Below the pieces are notes generated by a model. It was not told the DNA's origin and made no database searches. It was given only the letters and a program-made list of their open reading frames with translations. 64,000 nucleotides of DNA from Alphaproteobacteria bacterium (lineage in GTDB: Bacteria; Pseudomonadota; Alphaproteobacteria; Rhodospirillales; Casp-alpha2). Within the stretch, counting starts at the first letter, position 1; each line of letters begins with the position of its first letter. Below are positions 27,600 through 36,342 of the stretch, piece after piece. The position numbers were made by a program, and so were the translations under genes. The stretch spans positions 120,552 to 184,551 of the forward strand of contig JAJRRU010000019.1 of assembly GCA_024279135.1 (NCBI GenBank), read 5' to 3'.

Positions 27600-28550
27600 T
27601 TATTCGGCGTGCCATACACAGACTTTGTTGCGTCCGGCATTTTTGGCTTCAAAAAGTGCCTTGTCGGCTTGCTCGATGGATACTTTGGTCGGTTGTTCTG
27701 TCTGCAGTTCAGATATTCCAAATGAAGCGGAGATGCTGATTTTTTCGCCACTTTCGATTGTTGTCGTGGTTTTGTTGATCCCCTGACGTAAACGATTGAG
27801 GACTCTTGTGACCGTGTTCAGGGAGCTGTTGGGCAATAACAGCAGGAATTCCTCGCCGCCGTAGCGGAAAATTTGATCGTAGTCACGCAGGTGGTTATTA
27901 ACATATTTTGCTACGCTGCTCAGGATTGTATCCCCGGCCTGATGGCCATAGGTATCATTGATTATTTTGAATTTATCCAGATCCATGATGCCAATGCAAC
28001 ACAGTTGATGATTTCGCCGCGAGCGTTCTTTTTCTTCTTCCAGCCTGGCTTTCATAGCCGTTCTTGTCATGACGCCGGTTAGCGGGTCGGTGAAGCGGAG
28101 ATAATCCCAGGCTTCACTGAGCAATGTGCGGACACTAAGACGAAAATTATCGACACTTTTGACAAAAGAATTATATAACGACGGCTTTATTTTCTTCTTG
28201 TCGAGTACGGTCTGGGCGAGCTTGCGAGCCAGATTATGCATTATCTTGCTGTTTTTCCCGACAATGGCAAAATCGGGATGAACACGTAGATGCTGATTGA
28301 CCGTGCCATAGTACCAGCGTCCAAAGATTGTCTTTTTATGAGATGTTGGTTTAAGAAGTGAAGGCGTTGGTTTTGTACGACAAACCAACATATTGCGAAA
28401 TTTACCAGTCCATTCACGATGTGCATCCAGAGCCTTGCCCAGTTCTTGAACAATCTCTTCTGCCTCTTCTCTCGTCAGGACGGGAAATTTTGATTCATGG
28501 CCAATATTATTCACAACTCCCCCTTTGTTTGGGTTCTCGTTAACATGCAT
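27600..28550 (-). CDS. Diguanylate cyclase with CZB-like N-terminal domain
   Basis: Makes cyclic di-GMP. The C-terminal GGDEF domain (about residues 155-316) has TDPLTGVMTRTAM, DLDKFKIINDTYGHQAGD and the active-site loop FRYGGEEFLLLLP. There is no clear RxxD inhibitory site before it. The N-terminal domain (ALDAHREWTGKFRNML, FGRWYYGTVNQHLRVHPDF, KIMHNLARKL) resembles the chemoreceptor zinc-binding domain of DgcZ, but the Cys and one His expected as zinc ligands appear replaced. ATG 28550 is used; an in-frame TTG at 28568 is possible. Confidence 0.87.
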   Translation of the reverse strand: MHVNENPNKGGVVNNIGHESKFPVLTREEAEEIVQELGKALDAHREWTGKFRNMLVCRTKPTPSLLKPTSHKKTIFGRWYYGTVNQHLRVHPDFAIVGKNSKIMHNLARKLAQTVLDKKKIKPSLYNSFVKSVDNFRLSVRTLLSEAWDYLRFTDPLTGVMTRTAMKARLEEEKERSRRNHQLCCIGIMDLDKFKIINDTYGHQAGDTILSSVAKYVNNHLRDYDQIFRYGGEEFLLLLPNSSLNTVTRVLNRLRQGINKTTTTIESGEKISISASFGISELQTEQPTKVSIEQADKALFEAKNAGRNKVCVWHAE

Positions 28551-28703
28551 TATACAATAAAATATCAATGTCTAATATGTTAAATATCAGACTTATTGTC
28601 GAATTACGAGTAAATCACTGTTCTGTTATGATCTATCTGATTATGATCGGTTCAGCTGATATATATTTTTACGATCCGTACGTGGCAACCGGAAACAGGG
28701 ACG

Positions 28704-29276
28704 ATGGATACAGACATAGACACAGACACAGACACAGAAACATATGCCAAGGTATATCTCGCCGGAGCATTATACCGCTCGCGTGAACGTGAAATGGGGA
28801 TATTGCAACGGTTTGCTGAAGAATTGACGGCTCAGGGCAGACGGGTTGGCGGAATTGTCCAGGAAGCCCTGCGCAACGAGGATGGCTCTATTTCCGGTCT
28901 TGATGTGGTCGAGCTTGATACCGGGCATCGCATCGCCATAAACAGGCCGAGAAAGTCTGATGGAGACAGCAAAACCTGTTCTCTCGATACCCAGGCCCTG
29001 GCTGAAACCAGCAGCGCTATTCAGCGTGCCATCAGCCAGACCATGGATCTGATTATTGTGGAGAAATACGGTGAACAGGAACAGATGGGGCAGGGGCTGG
29101 CTAGTGATATCCTGCAGGCAGTCGCTGAGGGCATACCGACCCTTGTCGCGGTGCCCGATGGGGTATGTGATAAATGGCGTGAATTCACCGGCGAAATGGG
29201 CGATGAAATACCCTATAGCCTTACGGCCTTTCGTTCTTGGTGGGAGCAGGTTCAAGCCCATGGTAATAAGCCCTGA
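28704..29276 (+). CDS. DUF2478 domain protein
   Basis: A 190-residue protein resembling DUF2478, a NTPase-like family often found near molybdenum transport and cofactor genes. VYLAGALYRSREREMGILQR at the N-terminus replaces a classical P-loop start, and DLIIVEKYGEQEQMGQGLASDIL is the central motif; VPDGVCDKWREFTG follows. The first dozen residues are a Thr-Asp repeat encoded by a hexanucleotide tandem repeat (28710-28739). Function unknown. moaB at 4.4 kb is the only other molybdenum gene in the window. Confidence 0.7.
   Translation: MDTDIDTDTDTETYAKVYLAGALYRSREREMGILQRFAEELTAQGRRVGGIVQEALRNEDGSISGLDVVELDTGHRIAINRPRKSDGDSKTCSLDTQALAETSSAIQRAISQTMDLIIVEKYGEQEQMGQGLASDILQAVAEGIPTLVAVPDGVCDKWREFTGEMGDEIPYSLTAFRSWWEQVQAHGNKP
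28710..28739 (+). repeat. Hexanucleotide tandem repeat in coding sequence
   Basis: Five units of the form ACAGAC (28710, then ATAGAC at 28716, ACAGAC at 28722 and 28728, ACAGAA at 28734) lie directly after the start codon of the DUF2478 gene. They encode a run of alternating Thr/Ile and Asp/Glu. A unit of six bases keeps the frame when copies are gained or lost. Confidence 0.85.
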
Positions 29277-29323
29277 CACCCGTCATTATTTATGTTTCCA
29301 TCATCTTATGAGGACCCTGCCTG

Positions 29324-29950
29324 ATGTTCTATCACACCGATGAACCACACGGATTGCCGTACAATCCTTTTAATGCGCTGGTGATCCCGCGTCCCATCGG
29401 CTGGATCTCATCGCTTGATAGTGATGGCACGGCAAATCTGGCTCCCTACTCTTTTTTTAATGGTGTGGCATACGATCCACCCCAGGTCATGTTCGCCGCC
29501 AGTGGTTACCACCAGAACGGCGAGTTGAAGGACACCGTTCGCAACATCCAGCAAACCGGTGAATTTGTGGTTAATCTGGCGACTTATGACTTGCGCCATG
29601 CCATGAACCTGACGTCTGCTGCGGCACCGTCAGACATGGACGAATTCGACATAGCCGGGTTGGAGAAAGAGCCTGCCGAACTGGTTAATGTGCCCCGGGT
29701 CAAGGCCAGCCCGGTGCACCTGGAATGCACCTACAGTCAAACCGTCGAATTGCTGAAGCCGCCACAGGGCGATGCCTCAAACCTGGTAATCATCGGACAG
29801 GTAATCGGTATTCATATTAATGATGACGTGCTGGTAGATGGTCGGGTTGATATGAAAAAAACCGACCTGATCGGGCGTCTGGGTTATATGGATTATGTAC
29901 GCATATCCGATGTCTTTACCATGGAACGCCCTGACTGGCCGACGACATAA
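29324..29950 (+). CDS. Flavin reductase-like (DIM6/NTAB) protein
   Basis: A 208-residue FMN-binding split-barrel protein. NPFNALVIPRPIGWISSLDSDGTANLAPYSFFNG is the typical N-terminal flavin-binding segment; FVVNLATYDLRHAMNLTSA and HLECTYSQTVELL follow. Such proteins either reduce flavin for a monooxygenase or bind FMN as oxidoreductases. TGAGGA lies nine bases upstream of the ATG. It converges on the SDR/ferredoxin operon, with a four-base gap. Confidence 0.85.
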   Translation: MFYHTDEPHGLPYNPFNALVIPRPIGWISSLDSDGTANLAPYSFFNGVAYDPPQVMFAASGYHQNGELKDTVRNIQQTGEFVVNLATYDLRHAMNLTSAAAPSDMDEFDIAGLEKEPAELVNVPRVKASPVHLECTYSQTVELLKPPQGDASNLVIIGQVIGIHINDDVLVDGRVDMKKTDLIGRLGYMDYVRISDVFTMERPDWPTT

Positions 29951-29954
29951 CTAT

Positions 29955-30704
29955 CTAGACTCTGGCTGTGATGCCGCCATCGACGGGTAATTCCACCCCG
30001 GTGATGTATTGTGCCTTATCCGATAACAGGAACAGACAGGCATCGGCCATATCGTCGGTCGTGCCCAACTTGCCCAATGGCACGAAGCCGGCAACTTGTT
30101 GTTGGGCCTGTTCGTTGTTTTGCCAACGTTCCTGCATGGGGGACATGGTCGGTCCGGGCAGGATCACGTTGGAACGGATACCATCCCCGGCAAACTGGAT
30201 AGCCAGAGATTTGGCAAGCCGGATGACGGCGGCTTTCGAAGCACCGTAGGCATCCTGGGCTGGTGCATCACCCCCGGTAGCATCGACCGAGGAAAAATGT
30301 ACCATGGCACCGCCCCCGGCTTTTTTCATATGCGGCACCGCGTATCGGGTACTCAGGGCAAAGGATTTGAGGTTGATGGCCATGACCTGGTCCCATACAT
30401 CCATGTCCATGTCGATCACGGATTTGTCGCGATCCAGCCACAAAACACCGGCGGTATTAATCAAATAATCAAGTCGGCCAAATTCGTCGGCTGTTGCGTT
30501 GACCGCATCACTGACAAATTCATCCTGGCTCAGATCACCTTTGTGATAGAGATGGCGGCCCGGGCCAGAAGCTATTTTATCGGGCGTCGATTTCAGGTCG
30601 GCTATGCCCACATGACAGCCCTGTGTAATCAGGGCGTTGGCGATGGCCAGTCCCATTCCGCCACCCCCACCGGCAACGAAGGCAACCTTGTTCTCAAAGT
30701 CCAT
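29955..30704 (-). CDS. SDR-family oxidoreductase
   Basis: Classical short-chain dehydrogenase of 249 residues. The cofactor-binding motif is VAFVAGGGGGMGLAIANAL; INTAGVLW is the NNAG equivalent; the catalytic Ser is in VHFSSVDAT and the YxxxK motif in AYGASKAAVIRLAKSLA; the C-terminus is ITGVELPVDGGITARV. ATG 30704 is preceded by AAGGA at seven bases and was preferred to an in-frame ATG at 30734, which lies inside the ferredoxin gene. It is the last gene of the reductase-ferredoxin-SDR operon. Substrate unknown. Confidence 0.92.
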   Translation of the reverse strand: MDFENKVAFVAGGGGGMGLAIANALITQGCHVGIADLKSTPDKIASGPGRHLYHKGDLSQDEFVSDAVNATADEFGRLDYLINTAGVLWLDRDKSVIDMDMDVWDQVMAINLKSFALSTRYAVPHMKKAGGGAMVHFSSVDATGGDAPAQDAYGASKAAVIRLAKSLAIQFAGDGIRSNVILPGPTMSPMQERWQNNEQAQQQVAGFVPLGKLGTTDDMADACLFLLSDKAQYITGVELPVDGGITARV

Positions 30705-30723
30705 GATATTTCCTTCAAATAAA

Positions 30724-31041
30724 TTACTGTTCATCCGGGACGTAAACGATTAATCCGTCCAGGTCTTCTGAAATGTTGATCTGGCAACTCAGGCGGCTGT
30801 TTTCCCGAACGTCCTCGGCGAATTCCAGAATATCTTTTTCCGCATCACCGGCCGGCCCAACCTTTTCGACCCATTGATCATTGATATATACGTGACAGGT
30901 GGCGCACGCACACGCCCCGCCACATTCACCAAAGATTCCGGGAATCAGATTGTTGACCGCGCCATCCTTGACCGATTGGCCGATTTTAACGGTGACGTCC
31001 TTGGATGTTCCGTCTTGTTGGGTATAGGTAACAATAGCCAT
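30724..31041 (-). CDS. [2Fe-2S] ferredoxin, adrenodoxin type
   Basis: A 105-residue electron carrier. The cluster ligands are in FGECGGACACATCHVYI (C-x5-C-x2-C) and the fourth Cys in SRLSCQINI, the vertebrate-type/putidaredoxin arrangement. The C-terminal VPDEQ resembles ferredoxins that serve P450 or Rieske oxygenases. The start ATG at 31041 follows GAGG; a longer frame from 31128 would overlap the reductase gene. It lies between the reductase and the SDR gene in one operon. Confidence 0.93.
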   Translation of the reverse strand: MAIVTYTQQDGTSKDVTVKIGQSVKDGAVNNLIPGIFGECGGACACATCHVYINDQWVEKVGPAGDAEKDILEFAEDVRENSRLSCQINISEDLDGLIVYVPDEQ

Positions 31042-31066
31042 ACTTTGCCTCTGGTTTATTATCAGG

Positions 31067-32278
31067 TTAAATGAGTTCTTTGACTGAAATTGTCGTATCG
31101 ACGATGCGCTCCGGGTCCGGCCTGACATGATCGGCGATCCATTTGCGCCCCATCATGTATTCACGACCACTGTTGATGGCATCAACTGCAATCAGAATAC
31201 CTTCTTTCAGGTAGAAAACCGAGAATGCGCCATCATTGGGGTTGCCGCGCAAGATGGTTTGATCATAACCTTGTGACAGGCCGACGATCTGAAGTTTTGT
31301 GTCAAACTGGTTGGACCAGAACCATGGTACGGCGCAATAGACCGCAGGCTTGCCCATAATTGACAGGGCGGCAGCCTTGGCCTGATCGACAGCGTTTTGC
31401 ACGGATTCCAGCCTGATGCGCGTTCCGAAAATCGCGTTGGGATGATTGGTGCAATCACCGGCAGCCACAATATCGGGGTCTTCGCTCTGGGCGAACTGGT
31501 CAACGGTGATACCATTGTCACATTTCAGACCGCAGTCCTCGGCAAGTTCGCTATTGGGGATCACGCCCACGCCAACGACACACAGAGACGTTTCAAACGA
31601 GCTGCCATCCTGGCAGGTTATGGCCATTAAACCATCCTGGCCGGTGAACCCCGTTACCGCCACATTGGTGCGGATTTCCACGTCGTGGGAGCGGTGCATT
31701 TTTTCATAAAAAGCCGAGACCTGTGGCGCCACTACACGGTTCATGACCCGTTCGTCCATTTCCATCACGGTGACTTTCATGCCCGAAGTCGCAGCCGCGG
31801 CGGCTACTTCCAGCCCGATATAACCACCGCCGACCACGCACAGGCTTTTGTCCGGTGCGAAATTGTTGCGCAGTGTTTCGGTACCATCGATGGTGCGGAC
31901 ATAATGGATGCCGTCAAGATCGGCACCGGGAAGGGACAGCCTACGAACCCGGGTTCCCGTTGTCAGGGCCAGTTTGTCATAGGCAATGGTCTCACCGTTT
32001 TCGAGGCTGACCGTACGGGCCGTCCGGTCGATGGCGTTGACCCTGCAACCCAGTTTCATCTCGACGCCATTGGTTTCGTAAAATTCAGCCGGGTGCAGGG
32101 TGACCTGCTCTATGGTCATCTCACCGGTCAAGAATTGTTTGGACAGGGGCGGGCGCTGATAGGGCAGCCATGTCTCTTCGCCAATCAGGGTGATGGTGCC
32201 ATTAAAATCTTCGTCCATAAGCAGAGAAGAAATAATCTGGCCTGCCGCATGGCCGCCACCAATGATAACAACCTTCAT
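31067..32278 (-). CDS. NAD(P)H-dependent ferredoxin reductase, putidaredoxin reductase type
   Basis: A 403-residue FAD-dependent reductase that passes electrons from NAD(P)H to the adjacent ferredoxin. VVIIGGGHAAGQIISSLL binds FAD, LPYQRPPLSKQFL is the family hallmark, CVVGGGYIGLEVAAAAATSG binds NAD(P)H, and DIVAAGDCTNHPN is the second FAD motif. The C-terminal reductase-C domain has WFWSNQFDTKLQIVGLS. AAGGA lies in a short palindrome (32281-32290) just before the ATG. No oxygenase gene is nearby, so the final acceptor is unknown. Confidence 0.93.
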   Translation of the reverse strand: MKVVIIGGGHAAGQIISSLLMDEDFNGTITLIGEETWLPYQRPPLSKQFLTGEMTIEQVTLHPAEFYETNGVEMKLGCRVNAIDRTARTVSLENGETIAYDKLALTTGTRVRRLSLPGADLDGIHYVRTIDGTETLRNNFAPDKSLCVVGGGYIGLEVAAAAATSGMKVTVMEMDERVMNRVVAPQVSAFYEKMHRSHDVEIRTNVAVTGFTGQDGLMAITCQDGSSFETSLCVVGVGVIPNSELAEDCGLKCDNGITVDQFAQSEDPDIVAAGDCTNHPNAIFGTRIRLESVQNAVDQAKAAALSIMGKPAVYCAVPWFWSNQFDTKLQIVGLSQGYDQTILRGNPNDGAFSVFYLKEGILIAVDAINSGREYMMGRKWIADHVRPDPERIVDTTISVKELI

Positions 32279-32294
32279 CTGGATTAATCCTTAA

Positions 32295-32338
32295 AACTGC
32301 ACCGGTTATGCTTGAGAACTGCACCGGTTATGCTTGAT
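32295..32338 (-). repeat. 22-bp perfect tandem duplication
   Basis: AACTGCACCGGTTATGCTTGA plus one base occurs twice in tandem (32295-32316 and 32317-32338), differing only in the last base (G or T). It lies 17 bases upstream of the ferredoxin reductase start, inside its leader or promoter. The period equals two helical turns. Confidence 0.92.
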
Positions 32339-32377
32339 ATATAATGGTTTTTGGGTAAACAGCAATAGGAAAGTGGG

Positions 32378-32812
32378 TTATGCCAATTCAACCCGAACGG
32401 CTGTGCCACTGGCCACCAGAAACAGCATGGATTTCCCGTCACCGGAAATTTCACTGTAGTCCAGATCCACGCCAATAATAGCATTGGCACCCACGATCAG
32501 GGCTTCGCGGCGCAATTCCGTCAGACAGGTTCGCCGCGAATCGCGCAGGACTTTCTGGGAAGAACTGGATCTGCCACCGATGATGTCGGTGATGCTAGCG
32601 AAAAAATCACGGAACAGGTTCATGCCAAAGACACATTCGGCGGTAATGATTTCCAGCCGTTCAATGACTTTGTATTCGGCCATGTAAGGCTCGGTGGTCA
32701 GGATGATTTCACTGGCCAGTTCATCGATGACGTTTATGGGCAGATCTTCATACTGCTTGTTGTCGATCAATTCCTGTATCTTGGTTTCGCTTTTGCCAAA
32801 TATATTGAACAT
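32378..32812 (-). CDS. YbjQ/UPF0145-family heavy-metal-binding domain protein
   Basis: A 144-residue protein. The C-terminal about 100 residues ([20 protein letters not shown] to SGTAVRVEL) match the pentameric YbjQ fold, with [20 protein letters not shown] as the conserved core. About 40 residues at the N-terminus are an extension not found in the short family members. Start ATG 32812 follows GGGAG by seven bases; the same frame stays open further upstream over the fumarase gene by chance. Function of the family is unsettled. Confidence 0.85.
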   Translation of the reverse strand: MFNIFGKSETKIQELIDNKQYEDLPINVIDELASEIILTTEPYMAEYKVIERLEIITAECVFGMNLFRDFFASITDIIGGRSSSSQKVLRDSRRTCLTELRREALIVGANAIIGVDLDYSEISGDGKSMLFLVASGTAVRVELA

Positions 32813-32849
32813 CTGTATCTCCCGTTCGCAAAGCTTGTGGAAAATCCGG

Positions 32850-34469
32850 TTATTTCGGCATGAATTCGGCGAAAAAATCGTTGCCCTTGTCATCGATAAC
32901 GATGAAGGCCGGGAAATCTTCCACTTCGATGCGCCAGATCGCTTCCATGCCCAGTTCCTCGTATTCGACCACCTCCACACTTTTGATACAATCCTGGGCG
33001 ATCCGCGCACCGGGGCCACCGATGGCGCCGAGATAAAATCCACCGTGGGCGATACAGGCCGAGGTGACCATATTGGACCGGTTACCCTTGGACAGCATGA
33101 CCATGGAGCCTCCGGCGGCCTGAAACTGGTCCACATAGGCGTCCATGCGGCCTGCGGTGGTTGGCCCAAAGGCACCGGAAACCATGCCTTTCGGTGTCTT
33201 GGCTGGTCCGGCGTAATAGATAGCATGGTTCTTGAAATATTCGGGCATGTCCTCACCAGCATCCAGGCGCTCCTTGAGTTTGGCATGGGCAATATCACGG
33301 GCCACGATCAGCGGGCCGTTCAGGCTTAAGCGGGTTCTGATCGGGTAGCGGGTCAGGGTGCCAAGAATTTCACTCATGGGTTTGTTCAGATCAATCTGGA
33401 TCACTTCTGATTGTAAATCATCGGCTTTCACTTCGGGCAGGAAACGGGCTGGGTTGGCTTCCAGCTTCTCAATAAAAATGCCTTCCTTGGTGATTTTGGC
33501 CAGGCATTGCCGGTCAGCCGAACAGGATACCCCGATGCCAACCGGACAGGAGGCACCGTGGCGGGGCAGACGGATGACCCGAACATCATGGCAGAAATAT
33601 TTACCACCAAACTGTGCGCCCAGACCCATTTTCTGGGTCATTTTAAGAACCTCGGCTTCCAGTTCCAGATCGCGAAAGGCCTGTCCGTGTTCGTTGCCCT
33701 GGGTCGGCAGATCATCGAGATAATGCACGCTGGCCAGTTTTACTGTCTTTAAATTAAGCTCTGCTGATGTTCCGCCGATGACAATAGACAGGTGATAGGG
33801 CGGGCAGGCCGCCGTGCCCAGGGTGCGGATTTTCTCGTCCAGGAAGGCCTTTAATGCATCGGGGTTAAGTAATGCCTTGGTCTGTTGATACAGGAAGGCC
33901 TTGTTGGCCGAACCACCGCCCTTGGCGATGAACAGGAACTTATAGGCATTGCCACGGGTCGCATACAGATCGATCTGGGCGGGCAGGTTGTTGCCGGTGT
34001 TGACCTCGTTATACATATCAAGCGGGGCAAGCTGGCTGTAGCGCAGGTTGGTTTCCAGAAAGGTTTTCGCCACACCCGCCGACAGGGCAGCCTCATCGTC
34101 ATCGGTGGTCCAGACGTTCTGGCCTTTTTTACCCATGACAATAGCCGTGCCGGTATCTTGGCACATGGGCAGGACACCGCCGGCAGAAATATTGGCGTTT
34201 TTTAACAAATCGATGGCGACGAACCGGTCGTTGTCGGAAGCTTCCGGATCGTCAAGGATGGACGCCAGTTGTTCCAGATGAGTTGTTCGTAACAGATGGG
34301 AAATATCATGCATGGCCGTGGCACACAGCATCGTCAGGGCCTGACTGTCGATCTTCAGGATTTCCTGTCCGTCCACATCAATGGTGCTGACATAGTCGGT
34401 GCTTAACAGACGGTATTCCGGCTCATCACCAGAAGATGGAAACATTTCGTGGTGTTCAAAATCACGCAT
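32850..34469 (-). CDS. Class I fumarate hydratase (iron-sulfur)
   Basis: Oxygen-sensitive [4Fe-4S] fumarase of the citric acid cycle, 539 residues, the single-chain form with N-terminal (alpha) and C-terminal (beta) domains. [39 protein letters not shown] and [19 protein letters not shown] contain the cluster cysteines; the beta domain shows [27 protein letters not shown] 34469 is preceded by GAGGG and matches the family N-terminus; the frame is open further upstream but reads unlike any fumarase. It lies between ybjQ-like and sspB on the same strand. Confidence 0.94.
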   Translation of the reverse strand: MRDFEHHEMFPSSGDEPEYRLLSTDYVSTIDVDGQEILKIDSQALTMLCATAMHDISHLLRTTHLEQLASILDDPEASDNDRFVAIDLLKNANISAGGVLPMCQDTGTAIVMGKKGQNVWTTDDDEAALSAGVAKTFLETNLRYSQLAPLDMYNEVNTGNNLPAQIDLYATRGNAYKFLFIAKGGGSANKAFLYQQTKALLNPDALKAFLDEKIRTLGTAACPPYHLSIVIGGTSAELNLKTVKLASVHYLDDLPTQGNEHGQAFRDLELEAEVLKMTQKMGLGAQFGGKYFCHDVRVIRLPRHGASCPVGIGVSCSADRQCLAKITKEGIFIEKLEANPARFLPEVKADDLQSEVIQIDLNKPMSEILGTLTRYPIRTRLSLNGPLIVARDIAHAKLKERLDAGEDMPEYFKNHAIYYAGPAKTPKGMVSGAFGPTTAGRMDAYVDQFQAAGGSMVMLSKGNRSNMVTSACIAHGGFYLGAIGGPGARIAQDCIKSVEVVEYEELGMEAIWRIEVEDFPAFIVIDDKGNDFFAEFMPK

Positions 34470-34509
34470 AGAACCCTCGCTAAGTATGAATCGGACGGTG
34501 AATAAGGAA

Positions 34510-35034
34510 TTATTTCTTGCGGAAGGCGTCGAGGGTGACGACCTCGCCGGTTTTACGGGAGGGGGTGGAATTATCGGTGTTGTCCGCACCATCCGGGTCC
34601 GAAAACTCCTGATCCTTGTCTACCATATCGTGAGGCAGCTTCAATTCTTCAAGATCTGTGTCGTTTAATTCCACGGTTTTCAGTTGCAGCCCGAAATTAA
34701 CCGACGGATCGCTGAAGCCGGTAACCTCGGAAAACGGAATTGACAGAGTCTCCATTTTACCACTGAAACGCAGGTTGACGGAAAAGTGGTCGTCGTTGAC
34801 GTTCAGATTTGTAAACTGGTGTTGCAGCACAATGGTCATTTCTTCCGGGTGCTGACGCAGCATATAGGCCGGGATTCGGACTTTGTCTGATTGTGTCTGG
34901 AACGTAATATAGAAGTTATGGTCTCCGCTCAGGCCGTGCTTGGCCGTGTATGCCAGGGTCTTGCGGATGACATCACGCAAGGCATCCTCTATCCATTGGT
35001 CATACCGGATCGGGTCGTTTGTTTCAGTATCCAT
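34510..35034 (-). CDS. sspB: ClpXP adaptor protein SspB, alpha type
   Basis: Delivers ssrA-tagged polypeptides to the ClpXP protease. 174 residues: the substrate-binding barrel runs from [19 protein letters not shown] through [28 protein letters not shown] and [19 protein letters not shown]; an acidic linker follows; the C-terminus [10 protein letters not shown] is the ClpX-binding (XB) motif. ATG 35034 is used; a TTG two codons earlier is also in frame. The tmRNA gene, which makes its tags, is directly upstream on the same strand. Confidence 0.94.
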   Translation of the reverse strand: MDTETNDPIRYDQWIEDALRDVIRKTLAYTAKHGLSGDHNFYITFQTQSDKVRIPAYMLRQHPEEMTIVLQHQFTNLNVNDDHFSVNLRFSGKMETLSIPFSEVTGFSDPSVNFGLQLKTVELNDTDLEELKLPHDMVDKDQEFSDPDGADNTDNSTPSRKTGEVVTLDAFRKK

Positions 35035-35104
35035 ACTCAATATCCATGCCCTGGTCGATTATCTTTTGTTCTGTGTCCGTCTGTCTGTCCGTTCAGCTTG
35101 CCTG

Positions 35105-35396
35105 ACCAGATAAAGTGGGAGGCTTCTGTTGCCAGGTGCCTCCCGAACCCCGTGGTAGTGCTAAGCAGCTACCGCAAATGCATCATTATCGTTTGCATTT
35201 GTTAAATTGGCCCGGTAACGGCGGAACCATGCCGAGCAAAAACTGTACCTTTATTACACGCGTCGATCCTATTTCGCCCCCCGAGACCGGCTCTTCGCAA
35301 AAAGAGCCGGTGAATTTGGTGGAGGCGCCGGGTACCGCCCCCGGGTCCGCTATGCCTATTCCGAACAGCGTTTATCGCCATAGTTGGTTTCCCAAC
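35105..35396 (-). ncRNA. ssrA: tmRNA, circularly permuted two-piece alphaproteobacterial form
   Basis: Rescues stalled ribosomes and tags the nascent chain. On the minus strand the acceptor piece comes first and ends CGCCTCC-A-CCA (CCA at 35319-35317). A strong hairpin (CCGGCTCTTTTTGCGAAGAGCCGG, written here as arms CCGGCTCTT/AAGAGCCGG) is the excised spacer. The coding piece starts GGGGGCGAAATAGGATCGACG at about 35281; GGGGGCG pairs with CGCCTCC to form the acceptor stem. The tag frame (35196-35161) reads GCA to TAG and encodes ANDNDAFAVAA. A 7-bp stem (35117-35144) lies near the 3' end. Exact 5' and 3' ends are estimates. Confidence 0.95.
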
Positions 35397-35402
35397 ACCC
35401 AT

Positions 35403-35431
35403 AGTATAGAAAAACCTCAGGCTTATGAAAA
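35403..35431 (-). promoter_or_regulatory. Probable sigma70-type promoter of the tmRNA gene
   Basis: On the minus strand TTTTCA (35431-35426) and TATACT (35408-35403) are separated by exactly 17 bases, which predicts a transcript start near 35396, just before the acceptor piece of the tmRNA. Confidence 0.55.
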
Positions 35432-35525
35432 GAACTCGCTTGAATTTTTTGTGTAGAAATATTCCACTGGAATAGATTGTATGTTACATAAAATCATTAT
35501 TCGTGAATCAGCAAAGACATAAATT

Positions 35526-36320
35526 ATGCGTCAGTACCTTGACCTTCTGAGACAAATTCGTGACACAGGCAGCCAGCGCGGTGACCGGACCGGCACGGGT
35601 ACCTACAGTGTATTCGGTCATCAGATGCGGTTCGATCTTGCCGATGGGTTCCCCGTGCTGACCACCAAGAAACTGCATTTGCGCTCGATCATTCATGAGC
35701 TGTTGTGGTTCCTGAAAGGTGATACCAACATCAAGTACCTGAAGGACAACAAGGTTTCAATCTGGGATGACTGGGCCGATGAGAATGGTGATCTGGGGCC
35801 GGTTTACGGTTATCAGTGGCGTTCATGGCCGACGCCCGATGGTGGGCATGTGGACCAGATGGCTCAGGTTATTGAACAGATTACCAACAATCCCAATTCG
35901 AGGCGCCATATTGTCTGCGCCTGGAACGTGGCCAGTGTTGAGAGCATGGCCCTGCCGCCCTGTCATTGCCTGTTCCAGTTTTATGTGGCCGATGGGCGGC
36001 TGTCGTGCCAGCTCTATCAGCGCAGTGCAGATGTGTTTCTCGGGGTGCCGTTCAATATTGCATCTTACGCACTTCTAACCTTGATGATGGCCCAGGTGTG
36101 CGGGCTGAAAGCCGGGGATTTTATCCACACATTCGGTGATGTGCACCTCTATAATAACCACCTGGATCAGGCCGATACACAGCTATCGCGAACACCCCTG
36201 GCCTTGCCAACCCTGCAAATAAATCCGCAGGTCAAAGATTTGTTCGCCTTTTGTTATGAAGATTTTGACCTGCAAGGCTATCAGGCTCATCCCCATATTG
36301 TCGCCCCCATTGCTGTCTGA
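35526..36320 (+). CDS. thyA: Thymidylate synthase
   Basis: Converts dUMP to dTMP using methylenetetrahydrofolate. 264 residues, the E. coli length. [18 protein letters not shown], the folate contact [31 protein letters not shown], the nucleophile Cys in [13 protein letters not shown], and [20 protein letters not shown] are all present. First gene of a plus-strand run with folA, an SRPBCC gene and cobC. Confidence 0.97.
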   Translation: MRQYLDLLRQIRDTGSQRGDRTGTGTYSVFGHQMRFDLADGFPVLTTKKLHLRSIIHELLWFLKGDTNIKYLKDNKVSIWDDWADENGDLGPVYGYQWRSWPTPDGGHVDQMAQVIEQITNNPNSRRHIVCAWNVASVESMALPPCHCLFQFYVADGRLSCQLYQRSADVFLGVPFNIASYALLTLMMAQVCGLKAGDFIHTFGDVHLYNNHLDQADTQLSRTPLALPTLQINPQVKDLFAFCYEDFDLQGYQAHPHIVAPIAV

Positions 36321-36342
36321 ACGGATTACAGAAGGACCAGTC

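Noticed and set aside
32813..33298. Upstream extension of the YbjQ-like frame over the fumarase gene
   Set aside because: The family start at 32812 has a good ribosome-binding site, and the extension is antisense-like composition over fumarase codons in the same direction but another frame.
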